A stretch of DNA of 6,576 nt from Marinosulfonomonas sp. (GCA_002732995.1 NVTS01000065.1:3448-10023), one strand, 5' to 3'. Positions 1 to 6,508 are shown, counted from the stretch's first letter. The notes: generated by a model not told the origin, from the sequence alone. Numbers and translations are program-made.

Positions 1-347
1 ATCAGGAGCGGGTTTATTATACTGGCCCATTTTACCACAGTTTCAAATTGGGTTACTGTGGTGAGCCAGCCGAAAACATGCGCCCATATTGGCGGATAAA
101 TAAACGGGAAAACGTCACTGCTGCGGCCTTGGCTATGGTGATGCGCGATCCATTCAGGCGGCGGGCGCATTGTGAAAATGTCTGTGTCATGTGGATAAAT
201 CTGGTCCAGCATGCCCAGTTGGTAGTAATGGCCCGCCATCCAGCTGGCCAAGAGGTCGCTTGACCCCGAGGTGTCATTGATCAAGATAATGAACGTTGCG
301 ATGCTGGCAATAATTACCGCAATAATAGATGTGCCTATTGAACGCAT
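1..347 (-). CDS. GT87/DUF2029-family membrane glycosyltransferase, N-terminal part (runs off window)
   Basis: The reading frame is open from an ATG at 347 to the left edge: 115 codons with the 3' end missing. It begins MRSIGTSIIAVIIASIATF, giving a hydrophobic segment at about residues 4-22 that should be the first membrane helix. A long polar loop follows, containing SSDLLASWMAGHYYQLGMLD, then IYP, and then FPFIYPPIWAHVFGWL near residues 81-96. An Asp shortly after the first helix, a G-x-L-x-x-IYP element and a YPP motif entering the next hydrophobic stretch match the start of GT87 (DUF2029) GT-C-fold enzymes. These are known to use polyprenyl-phosphate sugar donors on the outer face of the membrane; the substrate here cannot be told. 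The start is supported by length and by the N-terminal helix. A weak AGAGG lies 13 bases upstream, and a tiny ORF ends in TAATG at this start. Family assignment is good, but it rests on about a quarter of the protein. Confidence 0.72.
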   Translation of the reverse strand, partial: MRSIGTSIIAVIIASIATFIILINDTSGSSDLLASWMAGHYYQLGMLDQIYPHDTDIFTMRPPPEWIAHHHSQGRSSDVFPFIYPPIWAHVFGWLTTVTQFETVVKWASIINPLL

Positions 348-385
348 TAACTGATGAAAACCTCTGGTTTGGGTGCTTTGGTCAT
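347..385 (-). other. Possible 12-codon leader ORF upstream of the GT87 gene
   Basis: An ATG at 385 opens a frame for MTKAPKPEVFIS that stops in TAA at 347-349, sharing one base with the GT87 start (TAATG). Its ribosome binding site (AGAAAGGGA on the minus strand, about 395-403) is better than that of the GT87 gene and lies 9 bases from the ATG. This suggests translational coupling of the larger gene, but 12-codon ORFs arise by chance and there is no protein-level evidence. Confidence 0.22.
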
Positions 386-572
386 TGCTATAATTCCCTT
401 TCTACAAAGGTGGGGTAATTATGGCTATATGCTGAATGGCAAACGGTTTTTACCTGTGGCTCTGTTGCTCCAATTTATTCAGGTTGGGGGCTGAAGGCAG
501 ATATTCGTGCCGAAAATTGCCCCGATAAGGTGCATATAGGCCAAATTGGATGGATTGCTGGCGTTGCCTCTC

Positions 573-601
573 TTGACTTTATCGGCTGTGCGCGGTGTAT
601 C
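573..601 (+). promoter_or_regulatory. Candidate sigma70 promoter for aspS
   Basis: TTGACT (573-578) is followed after 17 bases by TGTATC (596-601). A strong -35 with a weak -10 is common in this group. Transcription would start near 608, leaving a leader of about 29 bases before the aspS ATG. The rest of the 348-636 gap is AT-richer than the flanking genes and shows no convincing gene, RNA or repeat. A promoter for the divergent GT87 gene must also lie there but was not found. Confidence 0.45.
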
Positions 602-624
602 AGCCCGACCAATCCATTCACCCC

Positions 625-630
625 AAGGGG
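625..630 (+). promoter_or_regulatory. Ribosome binding site of aspS
   Basis: AAGGGG lies 6 bases before the ATG at 637. It decides the start: an in-frame ATG 42 bases further upstream (595) falls inside the predicted promoter and would add 14 residues that are not typical of AspRS, whereas [12 protein letters not shown] is the usual N-terminus in this family. Confidence 0.75.
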
Positions 631-636
631 ATAATT

Positions 637-2412
637 ATGCACGTTTACCGCAGCCACACCTGTGCCGAATTGAACAAATCCAACGTTGGCGACACTGTTC
701 GTTTGTCGGGCTGGGTGCATCGGGTGCGCGACCACGGGGGGCTGTTGTTTATTGATTTGCGTGACCATTACGGGATTACCCAGGTGATGGCGGATTCTGA
801 CAGTCCGGTGTTTGCCGAGATTGAAAAGCTGCGGGCCGAGTGGTGCATCCGGATTGATGGCAACGTGATGGCGCGCGACGGATCACTGGTGAACCCGAAA
901 ATCCCGACCGGTGAGGTCGAGGTGTTTATTCGTGATATCGAGGTTCTGGGTGCGGCGGACGAGCTGCCGTTGATGGTGTTCGGCGAGCAGGAATACCCCG
1001 AAGAAACCCGTCTGAAATACCGCTATCTGGATCTGCGCCGCGAGAAATTGCAGCGCAACATGAAGATGCGCTCCGATGTGGTGGCCAGCATGCGCAAGCG
1101 AATGTGGGACAAGGGATTCCGTGAATTCCAGACGCCGATCATTACGTCGTCCAGCCCCGAAGGTGCGCGGGATTTTCTGATCCCGTCGCGGCTGCATCCG
1201 GGCCGTTTTTACGCGCTGCCCCAAGCGCCGCAGCAATTCAAACAGCTGATCATGGTGTCGGGGTTCGATAAATATTTCCAGATCGCGCCGTGTTTTCGCG
1301 ATGAAGACCCGCGTGCCGACCGCTCGCCTACCGATTTTTACCAGCTGGATTTGGAAATGTCTTTTGTCACCCAGCAGGATGTGTTTGACACCATCGAGCC
1401 GGTGATCCACGGCATTTTTGATGAATTTGGCGGCGGTCACAAGGTTGATACCAACTGGCCGCAGATTTCCTATCGGGACGCGGCGCTGTGGTATGGCACC
1501 GATAAGCCTGATTTGCGCAACCCGATCAAGATGCAGGTTGTCTCGGAGCATTTCCGTGGTTCCGGCTTCAAGATTTTTGCCAGCCTGCTGGAGAATGAAG
1601 GCACCGAAATCCGCGCCATTCCTGCACCAAAGGGTGGCAGCCGCAAATTCTGCGACCGGATGAATGCGTTTGCCCAAAAAGAGGGCTTGCCGGGGATGGG
1701 GTATATTTTCTGGCGCGATCTGGGCGAGGGGATGGAGGCTGCGGGACCATTGGCCAAAAACATCGGACCGGAACGCACCGAAGCGATCCGGTTGCAACTG
1801 GGCCTTGGCGTTGGGGACGCGGCGTTCTTCCTTGCCGGCAAACCCAAAGCGTTCGAGGCCGTTGCGGGACGTGCGCGGGACGAGATTGGCCGCGAGTTGG
1901 GTCTGACCGAAAATAACCGTTTCGCCTTTGCCTGGATCGTCGATTTCCCGATCTACGAGCGCGACGAGGAAACCGGCAAGATTGATTTTGAACACAACCC
2001 GTTTTCGATGCCCCAAGGCGGGATGGAAGCGCTTAACGGTGATCCGCTGGATGTGCTGGGCTATCAGTATGACCTGTCGTGCAACGGTTATGAGCTGGTT
2101 TCGGGCGCGATCCGCAATCACAAGCCGGAAATCATGTTCAAGGCGTTTGAAATTGCCGGTTATGGCAAGGACGAAGTCGAAAAACGTTTTGGCGGGATGG
2201 TGAATGCGTTTAAATTCGGCGCCCCGCCCCACGGTGGGTGTGCAGCGGGGATTGACCGCATCGTGATGTTGCTGGCGGACGAGGCCAACATCCGCGAGGT
2301 GATCATGTTCCCGATGAACCAACGCGCCGAAGATTTGATGATGGGCGCACCAAACGAGCCGATGAACGAGCAGTTGCGCGAATTGCACCTACGGGTGATC
2401 CCGCAGGATTAG
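637..2412 (+). CDS. aspS: Aspartyl-tRNA synthetase (AspRS, class IIb)
   Basis: This cytoplasmic enzyme charges tRNA(Asp), and in some bacteria also tRNA(Asn), with aspartate using ATP. It has 591 residues, the normal bacterial length. The N-terminal OB-fold anticodon-binding domain spans about residues 1-105 ([11 protein letters not shown] at 25-35). The class II catalytic core begins near 140. Motif 1 lies in [17 protein letters not shown] (145-161). The QAPQQFKQL substrate region is at 196-204. Motif 2 is [17 protein letters not shown] (220-236). The bacterial GAD insertion is at about 290-410. Motif 3 is [13 protein letters not shown] (534-546), with its invariant Arg at 541. The gene is intact and appears monocistronic: it has its own promoter and RBS upstream and an intrinsic terminator 24 bases after the stop. 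His33 aligns with the anticodon-domain His associated with non-discriminating AspRS, and the second specificity position is Gly82-Ser83, not Lys, so it may also charge tRNA(Asn). Confidence 0.98.
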   Translation: MHVYRSHTCAELNKSNVGDTVRLSGWVHRVRDHGGLLFIDLRDHYGITQVMADSDSPVFAEIEKLRAEWCIRIDGNVMARDGSLVNPKIPTGEVEVFIRDIEVLGAADELPLMVFGEQEYPEETRLKYRYLDLRREKLQRNMKMRSDVVASMRKRMWDKGFREFQTPIITSSSPEGARDFLIPSRLHPGRFYALPQAPQQFKQLIMVSGFDKYFQIAPCFRDEDPRADRSPTDFYQLDLEMSFVTQQDVFDTIEPVIHGIFDEFGGGHKVDTNWPQISYRDAALWYGTDKPDLRNPIKMQVVSEHFRGSGFKIFASLLENEGTEIRAIPAPKGGSRKFCDRMNAFAQKEGLPGMGYIFWRDLGEGMEAAGPLAKNIGPERTEAIRLQLGLGVGDAAFFLAGKPKAFEAVAGRARDEIGRELGLTENNRFAFAWIVDFPIYERDEETGKIDFEHNPFSMPQGGMEALNGDPLDVLGYQYDLSCNGYELVSGAIRNHKPEIMFKAFEIAGYGKDEVEKRFGGMVNAFKFGAPPHGGCAAGIDRIVMLLADEANIREVIMFPMNQRAEDLMMGAPNEPMNEQLRELHLRVIPQD

Positions 2413-2436
2413 GGTGCAAGTGCGCTGTAAAATGCC

Positions 2437-2469
2437 AAAAACCCCGCAGTGACCGCTGCGGGGTTTTTT
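2437..2469 (+). terminator. Intrinsic terminator of aspS
   Basis: A perfect 8-bp GC-rich stem, CCCCGCAG (2442-2449) with CTGCGGGG (2456-2463), has a 6-base loop and is followed by six T (2464-2469). Five A precede the left arm, so it could also work in the opposite direction. It lies 24 bases past the aspS stop. Confidence 0.9.
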
Positions 2470-2523
2470 ATTTTGCACGGGGTCTGGTAGCGTGTCGTTG
2501 ATAAGTGAGTATAAGAGGTGACT

Positions 2524-2954
2524 GTGACACTTAACCCTGAAACCGCCGCCATCCGGGGCGCGGGGTAAACGAAAATCTGGCCCGCGAGGTGTTGGAGCTG
2601 CACACGCTCGGGGTTGACGGGGCCTATACGCAAAAGGACATTTCCGAGCTGGCCAAGCTGTTTGCCGGCATGACCTATCGGCGCAAGGGCGGGTTTACCT
2701 ATGCGCCCCGAATGGCCGAGCCGGGGCCGGAAACCGTGCTGGGAAAACCCTATGGTGGTTATATTCAGGACCTGTTTCACATCACCGGTTTTCTGGATGA
2801 TCTGGCAGTTCATCCCGATACTGCCCGCCATCTGGGGCGTAAACTGGTGGTGCATTTCGTATCGGATACGCCCGATGCGGGGCTGGTGGTGATCATTTTG
2901 CGCGGCGGCATGGATGGGCTGGATGTGGGGGGCGCGCCGCAGGTTATTTTGTGA
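2524..2954 (+). pseudogene. DUF1800 gene relic fused to a DUF1501-like fragment
   Basis: A GTG at 2524, with GAGGTG just upstream, starts VTLNPETAAIR, the usual start of DUF1800 proteins, but this frame stops at TAA 2566-2568. A different frame then carries GVNENLAREVLELHTLGVDG (about 2562-2621), continuing through LAKLFAGMTYRRKGGF, AEPGPETVLG and HPDTARHLGRKLVVHFVSDT. This is the central to late part of the same family. The last stretch, LVVIILRGGMDGLDV, looks instead like the beginning of a DUF1501 protein, the family often encoded next to DUF1800, and is followed by eight unplaced residues and a TGA at 2952. DUF1800 proteins usually have roughly 450-500 residues; only about 125 remain. An internal GTG at 2589 could start a 121-codon frame, but there is no good RBS. 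The best reading is an inactivated locus shaped by at least two deletions. Family recognition is from memory of conserved motifs. Confidence 0.8.
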
Positions 2955-2960
2955 GTTGCT

Positions 2961-3143
2961 TTAGTAGGCTGTCGCAACGATGATAACCGGCGCAAATGTT
3001 TGCGGTGTTGCGGCCTTGGCTTCGTGTGTTGCGGTCAGGGTAACGGCCATGCCCAGTGATACGGCACCGGCCACCAGAACGACCCAGTCAACAGCGATGT
3101 TGCCGTTGTCCTCATTGGCGAAGCGGAAAAGTTTTTTTAGCAT
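2961..3143 (-). CDS. Small Flp-pilin-like membrane protein (60 residues)
   Basis: The start is ATG at 3143 with AAGGAA (3151-3156) 7 bases upstream; a longer frame to 3278 lacks such a site and adds non-family sequence. The N-terminus MLKKLFRFANEDNG is basic then acidic and ends in Gly14. A single hydrophobic helix follows (about residues 16-37), then a short Ala/Thr-rich tail ending VIIVATAY. This is the layout of Flp/type IVb prepilins, in which a prepilin peptidase cuts after Gly and positions +5/+6 are Glu-Tyr; here they are Asp19-Trp20. Similar DWVVL-type small proteins are common in Rhodobacteraceae. Its role as a tight-adherence pilin or as a pseudopilin is inferred. No tad/cpa assembly genes are nearby, so any assembly machinery would have to be elsewhere. 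It ends 6 bases from the end of the convergent DUF1800 relic. Confidence 0.75.
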   Translation of the reverse strand: MLKKLFRFANEDNGNIAVDWVVLVAGAVSLGMAVTLTATHEAKAATPQTFAPVIIVATAY

Positions 3144-3260
3144 GGCGGTTTTCCTTATGGCAGTCGCATGTGTCTTTAGCCTTAAGATTGCCTTTGGAAT
3201 GCGGCGAAAATTGGGTGAGAGTGGTGCGATTTTGGGGTATGTCGGGGGCTGATTTTCCGC

Positions 3261-3288
3261 TCGACAGGAGGATTGCACGCGGTATCAT
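3261..3288 (+). promoter_or_regulatory. Candidate promoter of the GNAT gene
   Basis: TCGACA (3261-3266) is separated by 16 bases from TATCAT (3283-3288). Each hexamer differs from the sigma70 consensus at one base. Transcription would begin near 3295, about 20 bases before the ATG, just leaving room for the GAGGGG ribosome binding site at 3302-3307. Confidence 0.45.
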
Positions 3289-3313
3289 CGCGCCAACATG
3301 TGAGGGGTGTGCG

Positions 3314-4027
3314 ATGCCGGACGAGACGCGATTGGGCAGAGTTGTTAAGGACTGGTCTGTGCCTGTGCGCCCTGCGACGCCGGTGCTTGAGGGGCAATAT
3401 GCGCGGCTGGAATTGCTGGATGCGAACCGCCATGCCGCCGAAATCCATCGGGCCAATAGCGTTGATGACGCGATCTGGGATTATCGGCCTTACGGCCCGT
3501 ATACGTCGGCGGCCGGGTATCACCGCTGGGTGCGCGATATTACGGCGGGGGATGATCCGGTGTTTTATGCGGTCAAGAACCTTGCGACGGGGCGTTTTGA
3601 AGGGGTTGCCAGTTATTTGCGGATCAACCCCGAGGCCGGATCAATCGAGGTCGGGCACATTAATTTCTCCAAATCCCTGCAACGCACCCGGGCTGCGACT
3701 GAAGCCATGTTCCTGATGATGGGGTGGGCTTATGACGCGGGCTACCGGCGTTATGAATGGAAATGCAATGCGCTGAATAAGGGCTCGCGCTGTGCGGCTG
3801 AACGGTTGGGGTTCAGCTATGAGGGGGTTTTCCGCCAAGCGGCTATTGCCAAAGGGCGCAATCGGGATACGGCGTGGTATGCCTCGATTGACAGTGAATG
3901 GCCGGCGCTAAAATCCGCCTTTTCCACATGGCTTGTGCCGGGGAATTTTGAGGCGGATGGCAGGCAGAAAGAAAGCCTGTCTGACCTGACCCGTCTGGTG
4001 CGGATTGTGGATGATCCGGCGCTGTGA
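3314..4027 (+). CDS. GNAT-family N-acetyltransferase (RimJ/RimL type, COG1670)
   Basis: The protein has 237 residues and starts at ATG 3314 behind GAGGGG at 6 bases spacing. An upstream extension of the frame (to 3056) has no RBS and runs antisense to the Flp-like gene, so it is rejected. The domain begins with LEGQYARLELLDANRHAAEI (residues 25-44), followed by DDAIWDYRPYGPY and a beta-strand block FYAVKNLATGRFEGVASYLRI. The acetyl-CoA-binding region is EVGHINFSKSLQRTRAATEA (112-131). It ends with YEWKCNALNKGSRCAAERLGF (147-167), the N..S..A.ERLGF signature of Acetyltransf_3. The LQRTRAATEA version replaces the classical R-x-x-G-x-G/A glycine, which as I recall is usual for this COG1670 subgroup. 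Such enzymes acetylate protein N-termini or small amines; the substrate is unknown and the neighbours give no clue. It converges on the response regulator 26 bases downstream with no obvious terminator between. Confidence 0.9.
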   Translation: MPDETRLGRVVKDWSVPVRPATPVLEGQYARLELLDANRHAAEIHRANSVDDAIWDYRPYGPYTSAAGYHRWVRDITAGDDPVFYAVKNLATGRFEGVASYLRINPEAGSIEVGHINFSKSLQRTRAATEAMFLMMGWAYDAGYRRYEWKCNALNKGSRCAAERLGFSYEGVFRQAAIAKGRNRDTAWYASIDSEWPALKSAFSTWLVPGNFEADGRQKESLSDLTRLVRIVDDPAL

Positions 4028-4053
4028 TCTGGCGGGTTCATCCGCTCCTGTTG

Positions 4054-4770
4054 TTATACCACTTCGCCACCGGCAAGCCGTTCCTTGAACATCCCGTTTA
4101 GCCGCTGCACATCGCTGCGGATGGGTTGGCCGTTGGCGCGGTCATTGGCCAGCGCAAGGGCTGCCGCCTCGAGCGGGCCATCATGGGCACTGCGGGCAAC
4201 GCCAGTGGTGAATTGCGCCACATAATCCAGCATTTTGCCATCGGGACGTGCCCGCAGCACATCGGCAACATGGGCAATGTCGTCCCGAAATGCGATCGGG
4301 TCCGGTGTGATCGTTTCATTCGACACCATGCGTGGCCCTGGTGGTTGCGCGGTATCCGGCAGGTGGGCAAGGATGGCCTGCTGAAACACCCCGAGGCTAT
4401 CAATCGGTTTGGCAAAAAACCCGTCGGCCCCTGCGGCCATAGCGTCGGCTTCGCCACCGGCATCGCCACTGATGCCCAATATGACTTCGATGCGCGGGCT
4501 GGACTGGGCCAGTTCGGCAATCAGGTCGGTGCCTGACCCATCGGGCAGCCCCAGATCGACCACCACCACCGAGGGGCGGTAAACCCGCAGATGTTTGCGC
4601 GCCGCGCCAAGGCAATCTGCCCGCCGGATACGTGCGCCGGATCGCAAACACAGCAGGCGCATTGCTTCGCTGGCAAAGCGGCTATCCTCGACCACCAGCA
4701 CGGTCAGCCCCAGCAGAGGCCGCGCGGCGGTAGGGGTGCGCCCCATTATCATATCGTTGAAATCATCCAT
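4054..4770 (-). CDS. Response regulator: N-terminal receiver domain plus unrecognised helical C-terminus
   Basis: The protein has 238 residues. The start at ATG 4770 is supported by GGAAGGG (4778-4784) 7 bases upstream. Residues 20-140 form a CheY-like receiver domain: acidic pair Glu28-Asp29 in VLVVEDS, phosphoacceptor Asp72 in VVVVDLGLPDGSG, Ser101 in the switch Thr/Ser position (ILGISGD), and Lys121 in FFAKPID. All residues needed for phosphorylation are present. A Pro-rich linker (141-150) leads to about 85 mostly helical residues ending FKERLAGGEVV. I recognise no HTH, GGDEF, EAL or other output domain there. It may therefore act by protein-protein contact, or the tail may be an uncharacterised output module. 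No histidine kinase is adjacent, so it is an orphan within the window and its partner is unknown. Confidence 0.9.
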   Translation of the reverse strand: MDDFNDMIMGRTPTAARPLLGLTVLVVEDSRFASEAMRLLCLRSGARIRRADCLGAARKHLRVYRPSVVVVDLGLPDGSGTDLIAELAQSSPRIEVILGISGDAGGEADAMAAGADGFFAKPIDSLGVFQQAILAHLPDTAQPPGPRMVSNETITPDPIAFRDDIAHVADVLRARPDGKMLDYVAQFTTGVARSAHDGPLEAAALALANDRANGQPIRSDVQRLNGMFKERLAGGEVV

Positions 4771-4930
4771 TCCCTTGCCCTTCCAGTATAAGCTTTGAGT
4801 CGTAGTTAAGCCGAGAATTGGCTAAGGGGAGGTTAACGGGACGGCATAAAGGGCAAGTGTTGGCTTGCGCGGGGCACATAGCCGCTGCATAACGCCACTG
4901 CGTTTCGACTTTACGTTTAATCCATAGAGC

Positions 4931-4976
4931 AACACATTTCGCGTATTCGCGTTAGCGAAAGGCAGCTAAATGTGTT
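4931..4976. repeat. Nested inverted repeat in the gap upstream of mce
   Basis: AACACATTT (4931-4939) and AAATGTGTT (4968-4976) are perfect 9-base complements. Between them lies a second inverted repeat, TTCGC (4946-4950) with GCGAA (4955-4959) around GTTA. It could be a regulator-binding site or a 5'-leader stem-loop of the mce transcript. No T-run follows on either strand, so it is not an intrinsic terminator. The rest of the 4771-5023 gap shows no gene; a weak TTGCGC-17-CATAAC pair at 4865-4893 is the best promoter-like match. Confidence 0.5.
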
Positions 4977-5023
4977 TCAATGATAAGTCGGAACCTTAAT
5001 GAACAGCGAATAAGGAACGCCAG

Positions 5024-5428
5024 ATGATCGGACGCCTGAACCATGTTGCCATTGCCGTGCCTGATCTAGAGGCCGCAGCGGCGCTATACCGAGACACGTT
5101 GGGGGCCAAAGTGGGCACCCCACAAGACGAGCCGGACCACGGGGTCACGGTGATTTTCATCGAGCTGCCCAACACCAAGATCGAGTTGCTGTATCCATTG
5201 GGCGACGACAGCCCGATCAACAAGTTTCTGCAAAAGAACCCGTCAGGCGGCATTCACCATATTTGTTACGAGGTCGACGACATCATTGCCGCCCGTGACA
5301 AACTAAAGGCCTCCGGCGCCCGCGTATTGGGCACAGGCGAGCCAAAGATCGGGGCGCATGGCAAGCCGGTGCTGTTTTTGCACCCCAAAGATTTCACCGG
5401 CACGCTGGTTGAGCTGGAGCAGGTGTAA
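5024..5428 (+). CDS. mce: Methylmalonyl-CoA epimerase
   Basis: This enzyme interconverts (S)- and (R)-methylmalonyl-CoA, linking propionyl-CoA carboxylase to methylmalonyl-CoA mutase so that propionyl-CoA carbon reaches succinyl-CoA. The 134-residue length is typical. It is a vicinal-oxygen-chelate fold of two repeated beta-alpha-beta modules: LNHVAIAVPDLEAAAALYRD (5-24) starts the first and GGIHHICYEVDDIIAARDKL (75-94) the second. Probable metal ligands are His7, Glu54 in KIELLYP (Gln in some homologues), a His of the HH pair at 78-79, and Glu130 in TLVELEQ. GEPKIGAHGKPVLFLHPKDF is the family's late signature. The ATG has AAGGA (5012-5016) 7 bases upstream. The stop is two bases before the DUF1467 gene, so the two are almost certainly co-transcribed, an arrangement known from other alphaproteobacteria. 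No mutase or carboxylase gene lies in the window. Confidence 0.96.
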   Translation: MIGRLNHVAIAVPDLEAAAALYRDTLGAKVGTPQDEPDHGVTVIFIELPNTKIELLYPLGDDSPINKFLQKNPSGGIHHICYEVDDIIAARDKLKASGARVLGTGEPKIGAHGKPVLFLHPKDFTGTLVELEQV

Positions 5429-5430
5429 AC

Positions 5431-5712
5431 ATGGCCATTACATCCGCCCTTGTTCTGTTTGCCGTGATCTGGTTCATGACGCTGTTTATCGTGCTGCCGC
5501 TGCGCCTGAAAACACAAGCCGATGTGGGCAAGGTGGCACGTGGCACGCCCGCGTCCGCACCGGTTGACCCGCAACTAAAGAAACGGGCGCTGATCGTTAC
5601 CGCGGTCACCGTCGTTTTGTGGTCCATTGTGATGGTGGTTATTTTAAGCGGCGTTATAACGGTCGAGGATTTCGACTGGTTTGATCATTTCACCCCGCCT
5701 GAGAGACGCTGA
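5431..5712 (+). CDS. DUF1467-family small inner-membrane protein
   Basis: The protein has 93 residues and two predicted membrane helices, at about 4-24 (ALVLFAVIWFMTLFIVLPL) and 53-75 (ALIVTAVTVVLWSIVMVVIL). They are joined by a polar loop containing GTPASAPVDPQLKKR, the family hallmark. Its function is unknown. It starts two bases after the mce stop, with GGAG (5416-5419) inside the mce end serving as ribosome binding site, so translation is likely coupled. The conserved mce-DUF1467 pairing suggests shared expression more than a proven biochemical link. Its last 28 bases overlap the end of the convergent EI24 gene. No terminator is visible after it. Confidence 0.93.
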   Translation: MAITSALVLFAVIWFMTLFIVLPLRLKTQADVGKVARGTPASAPVDPQLKKRALIVTAVTVVLWSIVMVVILSGVITVEDFDWFDHFTPPERR

Positions 5713-6380
5713 GCCATATGGGTAAAGGTGGCGGCTGCTAAAATCGGGATCAGCAGGTTCACCACCGGGATGGTCAGCGGCACGGCCATCAACACACCGG
5801 CCCACCAGATTTCGCGCCAATGCTGTTTGCGCAGTGCTATGGCACCGGCGCGCCCCAACCGGCGCATGGCTGCCATCTGGAAATATTCCCGCCCCAGCAG
5901 GTAACCGTTCAGCGCCCAGAACAGCAAAGGGGCAAAGAAGGGCATGAAGGCGTAAACCACAAACGCCAGCAGGTTGGCGCCGATCAGCAACCCCAGAAAG
6001 TTTAATGTGTCTGTCAGGGTTTCCCGAAAAGGGATGCGCGGGGTTTTGGGCAGGTGCGGGTAGTGTTTTCGCTCGACCGCTTTGGCGACATCATCGAGGA
6101 ACAGGCCGGTAAAGGCCGAGGCAACAGGGATCATCAGGAAGAACGACAGGATCAGCATGAACAGCATTGATCCCCAGCCCAGCAGGTCTTTGATCCATGT
6201 GATTTCGCCAACAAACGGGATCGACAGGGTTTCGGGGGCGAGGGTGCTGATCAGGGCCAGAAAGGCCGCATAAATGCCAAACAGCAGGGCGATGGTCAGG
6301 GCAATGCCAAAGAACAGCACCCGCTGGAAGCGGTGATCGGTGAGCTGGCTGATGGATTTGGCGAAATCTGTAAATATCAT
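5685..6380 (-). CDS. EI24-domain (CysZ-like) integral membrane protein
   Basis: The protein has 231 residues with hydrophobic segments at about 21-46, 66-92, 125-148, 149-163 and 190-218. The signature NGYLLGREYFQMAAMRRL (158-175) and the closing VNLLIPILAAATFTHM (207-222) mark the EI24/PF07264 family, to which the sulfate transporter CysZ belongs. Sulfate transport is not shown here: the alphaproteobacterial members are mostly uncharacterised and no cysteine-synthesis gene is near. The start MIFTDF at 6380 is chosen because its ATG overlaps the TGA of the upstream nitroreductase remnant (ATGA), a normal operon junction, and because GGA lies 7 bases upstream. The frame is open further upstream to 6512, but that part is antisense-like, His/Arg/Pro-rich sequence with no RBS at its candidate ATG codons. 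The 3' end overlaps the DUF1467 gene by 28 bases. Confidence 0.88.
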   Translation of the reverse strand: MIFTDFAKSISQLTDHRFQRVLFFGIALTIALLFGIYAAFLALISTLAPETLSIPFVGEITWIKDLLGWGSMLFMLILSFFLMIPVASAFTGLFLDDVAKAVERKHYPHLPKTPRIPFRETLTDTLNFLGLLIGANLLAFVVYAFMPFFAPLLFWALNGYLLGREYFQMAAMRRLGRAGAIALRKQHWREIWWAGVLMAVPLTIPVVNLLIPILAAATFTHMAQRLSGGVK

Positions 6381-6508
6381 GTGGTGATCCATTCGGTGAT
6401 GGCAGGCACTTTGGGGCGGGGGCGTTCCTGCGGGGTGTTGCTCCCTGTGCCGATGTGGATGAAACCGGCGACTGTTTCGTGGTCTGCAAGTGAGCTGCCC
6501 CTGAATTG
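6377..6508 (-). pseudogene. C-terminal remnant of a nitroreductase-family gene
   Basis: In the frame ending at TGA 6377-6379, the last 43 codons read SSLADHETVAGFIHIGT, then ERPRP, then ITEWITT. This closely resembles the C-terminus of flavin-dependent nitroreductases of Rhodobacteraceae, where ...LGL-ADxExxAGFIHIGT...ERPRP...W is the usual ending. The frame is closed upstream by TGA at 6509-6511 and holds no start codon, so no intact gene of about 190 residues exists. The 65 bases beyond (to the window edge) do not read as nitroreductase in any frame. The junction with the EI24 gene (ATGA overlap) is still that of an operon, implying the loss is recent or that the upstream transcript still drives EI24. 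Identification is from memory of a short conserved tail. A frameshift or sequencing error is the main alternative to a deletion. Confidence 0.6.

Noticed and set aside
35..61. Inverted repeat CCACAG...CTGTGG
   Set aside because: It is only 6 bp and lies within the GT87 coding region; expected by chance.
354..494. 46-residue plus-strand ORF, partly hydrophobic, starting at ATG 354
   Set aside because: There is no ribosome binding site, its start sits on the GT87 start region, and codon use is not gene-like. Most likely chance.
419..634. 71-codon open frame on the plus strand before aspS, ending just before its start (contains CPDKVHIGQIGWIAG)
   Set aside because: It has no ATG or GTG near its beginning and no RBS, does not resemble a family I know, and overlaps the likely aspS promoter. 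An open frame of this length in 50% GC sequence is not unusual.
883..2388. 501-residue ORF on the minus strand inside aspS
   Set aside because: It is the antisense shadow of a clearly real aspS, rich in His and Arg with no family features.
3056..3313. Upstream extension of the GNAT frame giving a 323-residue protein
   Set aside because: The added residues run antisense to the Flp-like gene and through the promoter region. The ATG at 3314 has a good RBS and the family's usual N-terminus.
4940..4976. Resemblance of the nested repeat to an integron attC site
   Set aside because: The GTTRRRY/RYYYAAC core sites do not fit, there are no cassette genes, and the neighbours are core chromosomal genes.
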